Below are positions 8,193 through 17,040 of a DNA stretch of 45,736 bases, in pieces. A model generated the notes under the pieces. The model was not told the origin of the DNA. It worked only from the letters and a program-made list of their open reading frames with translations, and ran no database searches. The translations under genes were made by a program, and so were the position numbers. Origin of the DNA: Actinomycetes bacterium (GTDB lineage Bacteria > Actinomycetota > Acidimicrobiia > Acidimicrobiales > JAKAOS01); NCBI GenBank assembly GCA_021791675.1, contig JAJYWE010000001.1, positions 1-45,736 on the forward strand, given 5' to 3'. Numbering within the stretch: the first letter of the stretch is position 1; each line of letters opens with the position of its first letter.

Positions 8193-9130
8193 GCCACGGC
8201 CAACCCGGCGTCCAGGGACGCGACCGCCCGCTCGTAGGCCACACGCGCAACGGCGTCGAGACCGTCGTTCCGCATCAGGCGGAAGCCCTGGACCCGCACC
8301 TCGTCGGCCGAGGGCAGGAAGCGCAACACCCGGATCCCCGAACGCTCGACGCGCGCCGCCTCGCGGGCGAGGCCGAGCGTGGGGAGACGGCGAGCGATCC
8401 GGTCCGCTGGCGCCGGTGGGTCTGCCGGGTCGTAGGCCATCGGTGCAACCACCACCACGAGCTCGACCGGCTCCGCCGCCACGAGATCGAGGTTGGTCGT
8501 CGAATGCGTCCCGCCGTCCACCAGCACCTGCCGGCCGACCCGGACCGGTGGATAGAGACCGGGAACCGCGCAGGACGCGCGCACGGCCTGGGCGAGCCCT
8601 GCGCGAGCCTCTTCCCCCTCACGCCCGAGCACCACGCGCCGACCGGAGAAGATGTCCACGCCGCAGAGCCAGAGCGGCGCGTCCGGCCAGGCGTCGGGAA
8701 GGTCCGTCTCGAGGCGGAACCGGCTCGCCCCGAAGGTGAGCAGCCCCGCCGGGAAGGCCTGCCCGAGGACGGCCGGGACGGGCGGGATGGGCACCCGCAC
8801 AGCGCTTCGCGCGAGGACGAACGCCGAGCCGGTGAGGCGCCGGACGAAGCCGAGCGGGCTGCGGTAGGAGGGTTCGGGGATGGAGCCCGTCTGGGTGACG
8901 AGCCCCCAGAGGGTTTCGGGGCTGTGACCCGTTCGGAGGTAGGCAGCGACAACGCTGCCCGCGGAGGTCCCGACCAGGAGCCGGGAAGCCGAGACGTCGA
9001 GCCCGCCCACCTCACCGAGGGCCCGGAGGACCCCGATCTCGCTTGCGATCCCGACCAGCCCTCCCGCCCCCAGCACCACGGCGACCCGCTCCGGGGGGGG
9101 AACGGAGCCCCGCGCCGTCTGGACGGTCAC
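8189..9130 (-). CDS. Patatin-like phospholipase
   Basis: 313 aa. GTG start at 9130 overlaps the TGA of the upstream gene (GTGA). The longer track frame to 9676 is antisense extension. Patatin motifs are clear: an oxyanion-type glycine stretch [20 protein letters not shown] near residue 15, the nucleophile elbow [15 protein letters not shown] (G-T-S-A-G) and the catalytic Asp motif [14 protein letters not shown] (D-G-G). These proteins are Ser/Asp-dyad lipid acyl hydrolases. No signal peptide is seen, so it likely acts in the cytoplasm or at the inner membrane face. It sits between the GNAT-like gene and DUF255 in the coupled run. Confidence 0.85.
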   Translation of the reverse strand: MTVQTARGSVPPPERVAVVLGAGGLVGIASEIGVLRALGEVGGLDVSASRLLVGTSAGSVVAAYLRTGHSPETLWGLVTQTGSIPEPSYRSPLGFVRRLTGSAFVLARSAVRVPIPPVPAVLGQAFPAGLLTFGASRFRLETDLPDAWPDAPLWLCGVDIFSGRRVVLGREGEEARAGLAQAVRASCAVPGLYPPVRVGRQVLVDGGTHSTTNLDLVAAEPVELVVVVAPMAYDPADPPAPADRIARRLPTLGLAREAARVERSGIRVLRFLPSADEVRVQGFRLMRNDGLDAVARVAYERAVASLDAGLAVA

Positions 9131-9804
9131 CCGGGCAGCTTGCCTGCAGCCAGGTCCTCGGCCATCGCCCACCCGAACGCCACCAGGCAGTCTCCCCGTG
9201 CGGCGTCGACGCCTGCGAAGAGCGAGCCGAGCTCGGGATCCGGCGACCACGCCGCGCTTCCCGCCGGAAGGTCGAGGGCCGGCGGGGGCGACCCCGTACC
9301 GGCGAGGACGAAGCTCCGGTCGTCGATGCGCCCCTCGGCCCCGAATCGCTTCGCGAGCCGCCGCCCCCAGGCACGCTCCTCCCCAGTCGCCCGGTGGTCG
9401 GGTCGGGGGATCACGTCCTGCAAGCCGGCGAAGACCTGGAAGCCGACCGGCCGGAGGAGCCTGGTCCCGAGCAGCACGTCCTCGTCGGGGAACGCGAGCA
9501 GCGCCCTGCGGTACTCCTCGGCCAGCAGGGCCGCGAGCACCTGGTCCTGGGCGGGGCCTGCGGCGATCGACGCCAGGCCGACCAGGACGGCGGGAGTACC
9601 GCCGATGCGCTCGAGCGTCACGAAGGCAAAGCCCACGAGCCGGTCGCCGTCGCGTGCCTGGGTGTTGAGCACCCACTCCTCGACCTGCTTGGAAACCAGG
9701 CCTACATCCAGGCCGGACTCGCCGGCCGCGCAGAGGTCGGCCATCTCTGCGACCTCGGCATCACTGAGCGCCGTCGTGTCCTTGGTCGTCACCTCGATCG
9801 CCAT
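9127..9804 (-). CDS. Conserved hypothetical protein, possibly GNAT-like
   Basis: 225 aa, first gene of the four-gene minus-strand run. The N-terminal half (SDAEVAEMADLCAAGESGLD, RLVGFAFVTLERIGGTPAVL, GLASIAAGPAQDQVLAALLA, EYRRALLAFPDEDVLLGTRL) has the alternating strands and central glycine-containing stretch of a diverged N-acetyltransferase fold. I do not see a clear Q/R-x-x-G-x-G/A acetyl-CoA loop. The C-terminal part (AKRFGAEGRIDDRSFVLAG) is hydrophilic. There is no signal peptide or membrane segment. Function is unknown; the coupling to a lipase is the only context clue. Confidence 0.65.
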   Translation of the reverse strand: MAIEVTTKDTTALSDAEVAEMADLCAAGESGLDVGLVSKQVEEWVLNTQARDGDRLVGFAFVTLERIGGTPAVLVGLASIAAGPAQDQVLAALLAEEYRRALLAFPDEDVLLGTRLLRPVGFQVFAGLQDVIPRPDHRATGEERAWGRRLAKRFGAEGRIDDRSFVLAGTGSPPPALDLPAGSAAWSPDPELGSLFAGVDAARGDCLVAFGWAMAEDLAAGKLPG

Positions 9805-9900
9805 CGCGCTTCGCCCACTCCCTCCGAGAAACCTCCCACCAGGTTACGGGACGGGAGCTTCTTCCATCCAGATGCGCAGGTCAAAAGGGCCCGCGAGGCC

Positions 9901-10016
9901 CGCTACGGCGACGAGACCGCAGCCTGGGCCACCCTCGCGTCCACAGCCTGGCGGCGACGGCTGTTGCCCGGCACGGCGACGAGGCCGCAGCCCTGCCGGC
10001 TACGAGACCGCAGCCC
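9901..10016 (-). repeat. Three short direct repeats around the dnaE 3' end
   Basis: ACGGCGACGAGACCGCAGCC at about 9905, ACGGCGACGAGGCCGCAGCC at 9973-9992 and TACGAGACCGCAGCCC at 10001-10016 are near copies in the same orientation. The last copy forms the final codons and stop of dnaE. The remaining intergenic sequence (9805-9900) shows nothing recognisable. Confidence 0.55.
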
Positions 10017-13000
10017 GCTCGGCCCACCCGCCCGCCTCCGGGGTCGAGTCGGGCTGCCCCTCGGGCAGGATCGCCGCCGGTCCGAACAGCTCGACGAGCT
10101 CCCCGAGCAGCCCGTTGCGGACCTCCACACCGAGCTCCGGGGGGAGTCGGAGGACCTTCGCGCCGACGTGCAAGAGCACGGGCACGGACCCGGGGTGGCT
10201 CTCGAGCACCGCGCGCAGCCGGGCCACGTTCTCGTCGCTCAACACAGCGAGGGGGACCTGGACGCGAAGTGGGTGCTGGTCGCGATTGGCGAGCACCGGC
10301 CGGCTGAGGTCGAGCACCACGAGGCGGGGCGTGTCCTCCCGGGTATCGAGGCGCCCCCGCACGACGACGACAGCGTCGTCCTCGAGCAGCTGGCCACAGG
10401 CCGCCATCACCTTCGGGAAGACGAACGCCTCCACCGCCTTCTCGAGGTCCTCCAGCACGAAGGTCGCCATGGGCGCCCCCGCCTTGGTGTAGCGGCGCGA
10501 GAGGCCGGACACGACACCGCCGACCGAGTGCGCCTCCCCCTCCCGAGCGGTCCCGGCGAGCTCGAGCAGCTCGGCGAGCGTGCAGTCGGTGAAGCGGGCG
10601 AGCGCCCGCTCGAGCCCGAGCAGCGGGTGGTCCGAGAGGTAGAGGCCGAGCATCTCCTTCTCGAGGGCGAGCCGAGCCGTCTTGTCGAACTCGATGTCGG
10701 GGATCGGCACCCTGGTGTCGTCGAAACCGGCGTTCCCGCCGGCATCGAGCGACCCGAACAGCGTCATGATGCCGGCCTCCGCTTCCCGCCGACGCGCGAG
10801 CGCCTTGTCGATGACGTGCTCGAAGACCATGGCGAGACCCTTGCGCGGGTGGCCGAGGGAGTCGAAGGCGCCGGCCTTGATGAGCGACTCGACGGTTCGC
10901 TTGTTGAGCACGCTCATGTCGACCCGCTGGCAGAAGTCGTAGAAGTCACCGAACGGGCCGCCCACCTCCCGAGCGGCGACGATGTGGGCGACCAGCCCGG
11001 CGCCGACGTTGCGCACCGCGGCGAGGCCGAACGCGATACGCCCGCGGCCGGAACCGTCCGCCGGGAGGGGGGTGAAGTCCGCCTCGGAGGTGTTGACGTC
11101 GGGCACGAGGACCTGGATGCCCATGCTCCGGCACTCGGCGAGGTAGACCGCCGTCTTGTCCTTGTCGTCCTTCACCGAGGTGAGCAGGGCCGCGAGGTAC
11201 TCGACTGGGTAGTGCGCCTTCAGCCAGGCGGTCTGGTAGGCGACGAGGCCGTAGCCGTAGGCGTGGCTCCGCCCGAACGCGTAGTCGGCGAAGGGCTCGA
11301 TGATGTCGAACAGCGCAGTGCCGAGCTCGGCCCCGTAGCCGCGTTCGACGCAGCCCGCGACGAACTTCTCGCGTTCGGCGGCGATGAGCGAGCGGATCTT
11401 CTTCCCACACGCCTTGCGGAGGTTGTCCGCCTCCTCGAGGGAGTAGCCGGCGATGCGTTGGGCGACCCGCATCATCGACTCCTGGTAGATCATGAGCCCG
11501 TAGCTCTCCCCGAGGACCTCCTCCAGGTCGGGGTGGAGGTACGTCACGGGCTTGCGGCCGTTCTTGCGGTCCGCGTAGTCGTTGTGCATGTTGGCCGCCA
11601 TCGGACCGGGCCGGTAGAGGGCGAGCAGCGCGGCGACGTCGTCGAAGGTCGTCGGCGCGAGGCTGCGGAGCAGCGTGCGCATCGGGCCGCCCTCCAGCTG
11701 GAACACGCCGATCGAATCCCCGCGTCGCAACAGCGCGAACGTCTCCTCGTCGTCGAGTGCCAGCCGGTCGATGTCGGGACGGGTGCCGGTGCTCGCCTGG
11801 ACGAGGTCGAGGGCCCGCTCCATCACCGACAGGTTTCGCAGGCCGAGGAAGTCCATCTTCAACAGCCCGAGCTCCTCGACGCCGTGCATCTCGTACTGCG
11901 TGACGATGGGCGCTTCCTCCGGGAGCGCACCGGGCTCGGGCTTGCGCTGGATCGGGAGGTGGGAGACGAGGGGCTCCTCGGTGATGACCACCGCGGCGGC
12001 ATGGATGCCGTCCTGGCGACGCAACCCCTCGAGGCCGCGCGCGACGTCGACGACCCGGCGGACGTCCGGGTCCGCCTCGTACATCTCACGCAGTCCCGCT
12101 GCGGCCTTCCAGCCGTCCTCGTAGGCGTCCTGGCGCTCGAGGCAGGCGGCGAGTGGCGTGTCCCGGCCCATCACCAGCGGCGGCATCGCCTTCGCGATCC
12201 GGTCGCCGAGCGCGTAGGGGTAGCCGAGCACCCGAGCTGCGTCGCGCACGGCCGCACGTGCCTTGATCGTCGAGAAGGTCACGATCTGCGCGACGTGGTC
12301 CACCCCGTAGCGCTCGGCGGCGTAGCGGATCATCTCCCCGCGAAAGCGCTCGTCGAAGTCCATGTCGATGTCCGGCATCTGCTTCCGGCCCGGATTGAGG
12401 AAGCGCTCGAAGAGCAGGTCGTAGCGGATCGGGTCGAGGTCGACGATCTCGAGGCAGTAGGCGACGCAGGAACCCGCCGCAGAGCCCCGACCGGGCCCGA
12501 CCCGGATCCCGTGGGTCTTCGCATGGTGGATCAGGTCCCAGACGACCAGGAAGTAGGCCGGGAAGCCCATGTCCTCGATGACCGAGAGCTCGTAGGCGAG
12601 GCGCTCCTCGACCACCGCGGGGAGCGGCGTGTCGTAGCGGCGAGCCGCGCCCTCGAAGGTGAGATGCCGGAGGTACGCCCGGGCGGATTCGTCGTAGGTG
12701 GACCGGCGGAACTGCTCCGGCACCGGGAACTCCGGGAGCCGCGGCTGGCCGAGCTCGAGCTCGACGCGGGCGCGCTCGGCGATCCAGAGCGTGTTGTCAC
12801 AGGCCTCGGGCAGCTCGGCGAAGAGCCGGCGCATCTCCTGGGCGGTCTTCAGGTAGTGCTCGTCTCCGTCGAACTTGAACCGGTTCGGGTCGGAGATCGT
12901 GGCGCCGGTCTGCACGCAGAGGAGCGCGTCGTGGGCGATCGCGTCCTTCCTCGCCACGTAGTGGCTGTCGTTCGTCGCGACCAGCGGGGCACCGAGGCGG

Positions 13001-13638
13001 CGCGCGATCCGGACCAACGCCGGGTTCGTCGCCGTCTGGGCTGCGAGCCCGTGGTCCTGCAGCTCGACGAAGAGGTGGTCCTTGCCGAAGATGTCCTGGA
13101 GCCGGCCCGCGAGCCGTTCGGCCTCCGCCTCGTCCGAACGCTGGAGCGCCTGGAGCACGACGCCGCCGAGGCACCCGGTCGTCGCGACCAGCCCCTCGTG
13201 GTGACGGGAGAGGAGCTCCCAGTCGACGCGTGGCTTGTAGTAGTAGCCCTCCAAGAAGGCAGCGGAGGAGAGCCGGATCAGGTTCTCGTAGCCCTGGGTC
13301 GTCTCGGCGAGCAGCGTGAGGTGGTAGTAGAGCTTCTCCCCGGCGTCACCCTCACCACCGGTGTCGTCGACCCTCCCCCGGCGCACCGGACGCTCGTGGC
13401 GGCTCTCGGCCGCCATGTACGCCTCGGTCCCGATGATCGGGTTCAGCCCGGCGTTGCGGCAGGCCTTGTAGAAGTCGAGGACGCCGTACATGTTGCCGTG
13501 GTCGGTGATGGCCATCGCAGGCTGGCCGTCCTCGACCGCCGCCTGGACGAGGTCCCCGATCCGGGCAGCCCCGTCCAGCATCGAGAACTCGGTGTGGGTG
13601 TGGAGGTGGCAGAACGAGCCGCCCTTCGCTACCGCCAC
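10000..13638 (-). CDS. dnaE: DNA polymerase III alpha subunit (replicative polymerase)
   Basis: 1212 aa. GTG start with a strong Shine-Dalgarno (AAGGAGG) seven bases upstream. The PHP domain opens the protein (CHLHTHTEFSMLDGAARIGD, AMAITDHGNMYGVLDF, GTEAYMA). In actinobacterial DnaE1 this domain is known to carry the 3'-5' proofreading exonuclease. The palm contains GPGRGSAAGSCVAYCL and the catalytic PDIDMDFDERFRGEMIRY. Fingers include DGIHAAAVVITEE, GLLKMDFLGLRNLSVM, YRPGPM and IYQESMMRVAQ. A helix-hairpin-helix region and a C-terminal OB fold (around 1010-1100) follow. Length is normal for DnaE1. The long antisense frame over this gene (9043-13776) is a GC-bias shadow. The next gene upstream is a DapA-like aldolase 79 bp away. 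Confidence 0.97.
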   Translation of the reverse strand: MAVAKGGSFCHLHTHTEFSMLDGAARIGDLVQAAVEDGQPAMAITDHGNMYGVLDFYKACRNAGLNPIIGTEAYMAAESRHERPVRRGRVDDTGGEGDAGEKLYYHLTLLAETTQGYENLIRLSSAAFLEGYYYKPRVDWELLSRHHEGLVATTGCLGGVVLQALQRSDEAEAERLAGRLQDIFGKDHLFVELQDHGLAAQTATNPALVRIARRLGAPLVATNDSHYVARKDAIAHDALLCVQTGATISDPNRFKFDGDEHYLKTAQEMRRLFAELPEACDNTLWIAERARVELELGQPRLPEFPVPEQFRRSTYDESARAYLRHLTFEGAARRYDTPLPAVVEERLAYELSVIEDMGFPAYFLVVWDLIHHAKTHGIRVGPGRGSAAGSCVAYCLEIVDLDPIRYDLLFERFLNPGRKQMPDIDMDFDERFRGEMIRYAAERYGVDHVAQIVTFSTIKARAAVRDAARVLGYPYALGDRIAKAMPPLVMGRDTPLAACLERQDAYEDGWKAAAGLREMYEADPDVRRVVDVARGLEGLRRQDGIHAAAVVITEEPLVSHLPIQRKPEPGALPEEAPIVTQYEMHGVEELGLLKMDFLGLRNLSVMERALDLVQASTGTRPDIDRLALDDEETFALLRRGDSIGVFQLEGGPMRTLLRSLAPTTFDDVAALLALYRPGPMAANMHNDYADRKNGRKPVTYLHPDLEEVLGESYGLMIYQESMMRVAQRIAGYSLEEADNLRKACGKKIRSLIAAEREKFVAGCVERGYGAELGTALFDIIEPFADYAFGRSHAYGYGLVAYQTAWLKAHYPVEYLAALLTSVKDDKDKTAVYLAECRSMGIQVLVPDVNTSEADFTPLPADGSGRGRIAFGLAAVRNVGAGLVAHIVAAREVGGPFGDFYDFCQRVDMSVLNKRTVESLIKAGAFDSLGHPRKGLAMVFEHVIDKALARRREAEAGIMTLFGSLDAGGNAGFDDTRVPIPDIEFDKTARLALEKEMLGLYLSDHPLLGLERALARFTDCTLAELLELAGTAREGEAHSVGGVVSGLSRRYTKAGAPMATFVLEDLEKAVEAFVFPKVMAACGQLLEDDAVVVVRGRLDTREDTPRLVVLDLSRPVLANRDQHPLRVQVPLAVLSDENVARLRAVLESHPGSVPVLLHVGAKVLRLPPELGVEVRNGLLGELVELFGPAAILPEGQPDSTPEAGGWAERAAVS

Positions 13639-13717
13639 TGCGCCTCCTTCGTCGCCGCCCGGATCGACCCGCCCCGAACCACACGGGTGTCGTTCAGGGT
13701 AGCGCTACGGGGGGTGC

Positions 13718-14533
13718 TCAGCCGTGCAACCGCGCGCTCGCCGAGCAGCCAAAACGTTGTGCGACCAGCGACTTGATCCCGCTCGGGAACCCCACCTCGC
13801 TCGTCGCCTGGGCGTCGGCGAGCTGGAGCTGCGCGCGTGCGTCGCCGGCGAAGGCGGCGACGCAGCGCTCCGGCTCGGCGTTGGCGAGCGCCAGGATCAC
13901 CCCGGTCGCGCCGAGCGCGCCCGCCGTCAGGGCGAGGGGTGCCGCCCCGACGTAGAGCCACCCGTCGAAGCTCGCCAGCGTGGCCGCGAGGCGGGCGGGG
14001 TCCCCCGAGGAGTCCTTGCAGCCCGAGACGGCGAGCGCCCCGAGCAGCGACGAGGGGAACCCCGGTGCCGACGCCCGTGGGTAGTGGTAGGCGAGGAGTG
14101 GCACGCCTTCCGCCACTCGGGCGAGCTCGTCGTAGTACGCGCGCGGGTCGTCCGTCCCCGGCGGGGAGAGCGCGACCAGCCCGTCGACACCCTCTGCGGC
14201 GGCGTCTGCGGTGAAGCGCCGGGCCTGGCGCGCCGAGGGCGCTCCCGTACCGGCGAGCAGCGCGACCCCGGCCGGGAGGGCTGCTCGGACCGCGCGGATC
14301 AGCGCCACTCGCTCGGCGGCGTCGAGCGTTCCCGCCTCGCCCGTCGTCCCGGCGACGAGCACCCCGGCAACCCCGCGGCCGGCGAGCTCCGCGGCGAGTG
14401 CGCCGGTCGCCTTCGCGTCGAGCTCGCCGTCGTCGTCGAAGAGCGTGACCAGGGCGGCACCGACGCCCCGGAAGGGTGGGGACCCGGCCTGCCCGCCGGT
14501 CCCCGGCGCTTCGTGCTCGACCTCCACGCGCAC
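13718..14533 (-). CDS. DapA-family (dihydrodipicolinate synthase / NAL superfamily) aldolase or lyase
   Basis: 271 aa from the GTG at 14533, which follows GGGAGAGGGAGA. The track start at 14608 has no ribosome site. Family motifs: AALVTLFDDDGELD at the N-terminus, GVLVAGTTGEAGTLDAAERV (the G-T-T-G-E loop, ~62), YHYP (~150, pyruvate-binding Tyr) and VSGCKDSSGD with the Schiff-base Lys (~173). The superfamily condenses or cleaves pyruvate with an aldehyde. True DapA, 2-keto-3-deoxygluconate aldolase and N-acetylneuraminate lyase cannot be separated by eye. No lysine-pathway neighbour is present, so I leave the gene unnamed. It runs divergently from the pore-like protein. Confidence 0.85.
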   Translation of the reverse strand: MRVEVEHEAPGTGGQAGSPPFRGVGAALVTLFDDDGELDAKATGALAAELAGRGVAGVLVAGTTGEAGTLDAAERVALIRAVRAALPAGVALLAGTGAPSARQARRFTADAAAEGVDGLVALSPPGTDDPRAYYDELARVAEGVPLLAYHYPRASAPGFPSSLLGALAVSGCKDSSGDPARLAATLASFDGWLYVGAAPLALTAGALGATGVILALANAEPERCVAAFAGDARAQLQLADAQATSEVGFPSGIKSLVAQRFGCSASARLHG

Positions 14534-14643
14534 TCTCCCTCTCCCCCACACCGCCAGCGAAGACCTCACACTACCGTCACGCCAGACGGGGAGCCCGAGG
14601 GACGTCACGCTAGACGGGGGGCCGGAGACAGGAGGAGGTGGCG

Positions 14644-15876
14644 GTGGACGCGCTCCGGTGGTTCGCGCTCGGTGTGGGGATCGTGCTCGTCGCGAGCGTG
14701 GGGGTCAGTGTGCTCCGCGCGCTCGTGGTCCCGCGACCACCGAGCAGGCGGAGCGCGATCTCGCTCGTGAGCCGGCTCATCCGGCGCGGCTTTCGCAGCC
14801 TGGCCGGCTTCCGACGCACCTACGAGGCGCAAGATCGTCTCCTGGCGATGGCGCAGCCGGTCGGCGTCGTCGTCGTGCTGGCGATCTGGATGGGTGCAGC
14901 CCTGCTCGGCTACGCCCTGATCCTCTGGCGGATCCCGCCCTACTCCCTGCCGGCGGCGCTCACGGAGGCCGGCTCGTCGATGTTCACGCTGGGCTTCGCC
15001 GCCCACGGCGGGGGCGTGGCGCGCCTCGTCGACTTCCTGGCCGCGGGAACCGGCCTCGTCGTCATCGCCCTCCAGATCGCCTATCTCCCGACCCTCTACG
15101 GCGCCTTCAACCGCCGAGAGCAGCTCGTGACCATGCTCGAGAGCCGCGCAGGGATCCCGGCGTGGGGACCGGAGCTGCTCGCTCGCCACCAGCTCATCTC
15201 GACCGTCGACGAGCTGCCCAGCCTCTACGCCGCCTGGGAGGCGTGGGCAGCCGACCTCGCCGAGACGCACAGCACCTACCCGTCCCTGCTCTTCCTCCGC
15301 TCCCCCCGCCGCCACAGCTCGTGGATCGTCGCCCTCGTCGCCGTTCTCGACTCGGCAGCCCTGCTGCTCGCGTTCAACCCCTCGAGCGCGCCGAGCCAGG
15401 CCCGGCACTGCCTGCGCATGGGCTTCACCGCGCTCCGGGATGTCGCGACGACCGTCGGGATCGACTTCGATCCCGACCCGGCGCCGTCGGACCCCATCCT
15501 GCTCGAAGAGGACGAGTTCCGCGAGGCGGCGGCCATCCTCCGAACCATCGGGTTCCCACTCGAACGCACGGACGCGGAGGCTTGGCCCCACTTCCGTGGC
15601 TGGCGGGTCAACTACGAGGCGATCGCGTACGAGATCGCCGCCCGTGTCCTCGCCCCAGCGGCGCCGTGGACCGGCCCTCGTCCGGTGCTCGTCCCCGTGC
15701 CGGTCGCGCCCCGTCGCCCGGTCGACCGCCGGCCCGAGTCCCCCGGCGGGCTCGCGAGCGGGGCACACGGGGCGCACGAGCCGGCCGACCGCGAGCCGAC
15801 CCGAGGCGAGCCCACCGGCGACGACGGCGTCATCGGTGGAGCCGACACGAGGACGGGGGGCGAGGCGCCAGGCTGA
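14644..15876 (+). CDS. Membrane protein with an ion-channel-like pore motif
   Basis: 410 aa from the GTG at 14644, spaced correctly from GGAGGAGG at 14631; the track start at 14638 touches that site. It has an N-terminal membrane helix (WFALGVGIVLVASVGVSVL), a second (PVGVVVVLAIWMGAALLGYALIL), then a re-entrant-looking segment EAGSSMFTLGFAAHGG and a third helix (FLAAGTGLVVIALQIAYLPT). The order helix - S-x-x-x-T-L-G-F - helix resembles the pore loop of two-TM potassium channels, although the filter is not T-x-G-Y-G. The cytoplasmic part (~200 residues) begins YGAFNRREQLVTMLESRAG. The last ~70 residues are disordered and Pro/Gly-rich. Ion selectivity is unknown. Confidence 0.7.
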   Translation: MDALRWFALGVGIVLVASVGVSVLRALVVPRPPSRRSAISLVSRLIRRGFRSLAGFRRTYEAQDRLLAMAQPVGVVVVLAIWMGAALLGYALILWRIPPYSLPAALTEAGSSMFTLGFAAHGGGVARLVDFLAAGTGLVVIALQIAYLPTLYGAFNRREQLVTMLESRAGIPAWGPELLARHQLISTVDELPSLYAAWEAWAADLAETHSTYPSLLFLRSPRRHSSWIVALVAVLDSAALLLAFNPSSAPSQARHCLRMGFTALRDVATTVGIDFDPDPAPSDPILLEEDEFREAAAILRTIGFPLERTDAEAWPHFRGWRVNYEAIAYEIAARVLAPAAPWTGPRPVLVPVPVAPRRPVDRRPESPGGLASGAHGAHEPADREPTRGEPTGDDGVIGGADTRTGGEAPG

Positions 15877-15903
15877 GGGCGTGCCTCGAGAGTTCGTCGA
15901 GGT

Positions 15904-17040
15904 TCAGTCGCCGGCGAGGCGCACGACGGTCCTCCCCCGCGCCTCGGCGCGCAGCAGCCCCGCGAGCACGTCGGGAACCGCCTCCAGCTCGCACTCGGTC
16001 GTGGTGGCGTCGAGGTGGGGAGGTCGCAGGTCGGTAGCGAGACGGCCCCATATCGCCCGGCGGCGCGGCATCGGCGTCTCGACCGAGTCGATCCCGAGCA
16101 GGGAGACACCGCGGAGGATGAACGGGAAGACCGTCGTCGGCAGGTCACCACCGCCGGTCAGGCCGCTCGCTGCAACTGCCGCACCGTAGCGCAGGCTGCG
16201 CAGGACACCCGCGAGCGTCTGGCCCCCGACACAGTCCACGGCGCCGGCCCAGCGCTCCCTGGCGAGCGGCCGGGACGGGTCCCCGACGACCTCCTCACGC
16301 GACACGACCGACGATGCCCCGAGCTCGGCCAGCCAGCCGGCGGCATCCGCCTTCCCCGTGCTCGCCACCACCTCGTAGCCCCGCGCGGCGAGAATCGACA
16401 ACGCGAGGCTCCCGACCCCGCCGGTCGCGCCGGTGACGACGACCGCGCCCGAACCCGGCGTCAGCCCTGCCTCCTCGAGCGCGACGACCGAGAGAGCGGC
16501 CGTGAACCCCGCCGTACCGATCGCCATCGCGTCGCGTGGCTCCAGACCCCCTGGAAGGGGGACCAGGTTCTCCGCGGGCACCGAGGCGAGCTCGGCGAAG
16601 CCCCCGTGGCGGGAGACCCCGATCTCGTAGCCGTGCGCGATGACGATCTCGCCCGGCTTCGGCAGCCACGCGCCGGGAGCGTCGGTCCCGGCCCGACTGG
16701 TCTCCCCTCCGGCGCCCGGCGCCGGCTCGGCGCCTCGTGCCTCGGTCGGCGGCGCCGCGTCCCCGCGAGCCGCAGCGAGCGCCGTGGGAACCCGGACCAC
16801 CCGGCCGACGAGGTCCACGCCCGGCACCAGGGGCGAGATCCTCGCCACCCTCCCCGTCGGGCTCGCCGCGAGGGCGTCCTTGTAGTTGACGCCGGACCAG
16901 AGGACCTCGAGGACCACCCCGTCCGGCGCGAGACGTCCCTCGTCCCAGGTTTCGACCCGCGGCCCGTCGCCGGTAGCCCCCTCCCCCGGCTTCTCCACGA
17001 CCAGCGCCCGGAACGCAGCTCCGGTCGGCGACAGACTCAC
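15904..17040 (-). CDS. Medium-chain oxidoreductase, YhdH/AcuI (acryloyl-CoA reductase) type
   Basis: 378 aa. GTG start at 17040 overlaps the rpiB stop (GTGA). Family motifs are FRALVVEKPGEG, VLWSGVNYKDALA, PLVPGVDLVGRVV, HGGFAELASVPAENLVPLP, AMAIGTAGFTAALSV, the NADP-binding VVVTGATGGVGSLALSILAA and ILRGVSLLGIDSVETP. YhdH/AcuI enzymes are zinc-independent NADPH quinone or acryloyl-CoA reductases of ~325-330 aa. This one is ~45 residues longer because of a Gly/Ala/Pro-rich insertion (about residues 80-125) in the GroES-like domain, just before KPGEIVIAHGYEIG. Last gene of bpa-rpiB-acuI. Confidence 0.85.
   Translation of the reverse strand: MSLSPTGAAFRALVVEKPGEGATGDGPRVETWDEGRLAPDGVVLEVLWSGVNYKDALAASPTGRVARISPLVPGVDLVGRVVRVPTALAAARGDAAPPTEARGAEPAPGAGGETSRAGTDAPGAWLPKPGEIVIAHGYEIGVSRHGGFAELASVPAENLVPLPGGLEPRDAMAIGTAGFTAALSVVALEEAGLTPGSGAVVVTGATGGVGSLALSILAARGYEVVASTGKADAAGWLAELGASSVVSREEVVGDPSRPLARERWAGAVDCVGGQTLAGVLRSLRYGAAVAASGLTGGGDLPTTVFPFILRGVSLLGIDSVETPMPRRRAIWGRLATDLRPPHLDATTTECELEAVPDVLAGLLRAEARGRTVVRLAGD

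Noticed and set aside
5583-8237. An 884-codon plus-strand ORF over the DUF255 gene
   Set aside because: Antisense shadow with no recognisable motifs; the minus-strand frame is a clear DUF255 protein.
9043-13776. A 1577-codon plus-strand ORF over dnaE
   Set aside because: It lies fully antisense to dnaE, is low-complexity and charged, and is explained by GC-rich third positions of the real gene.
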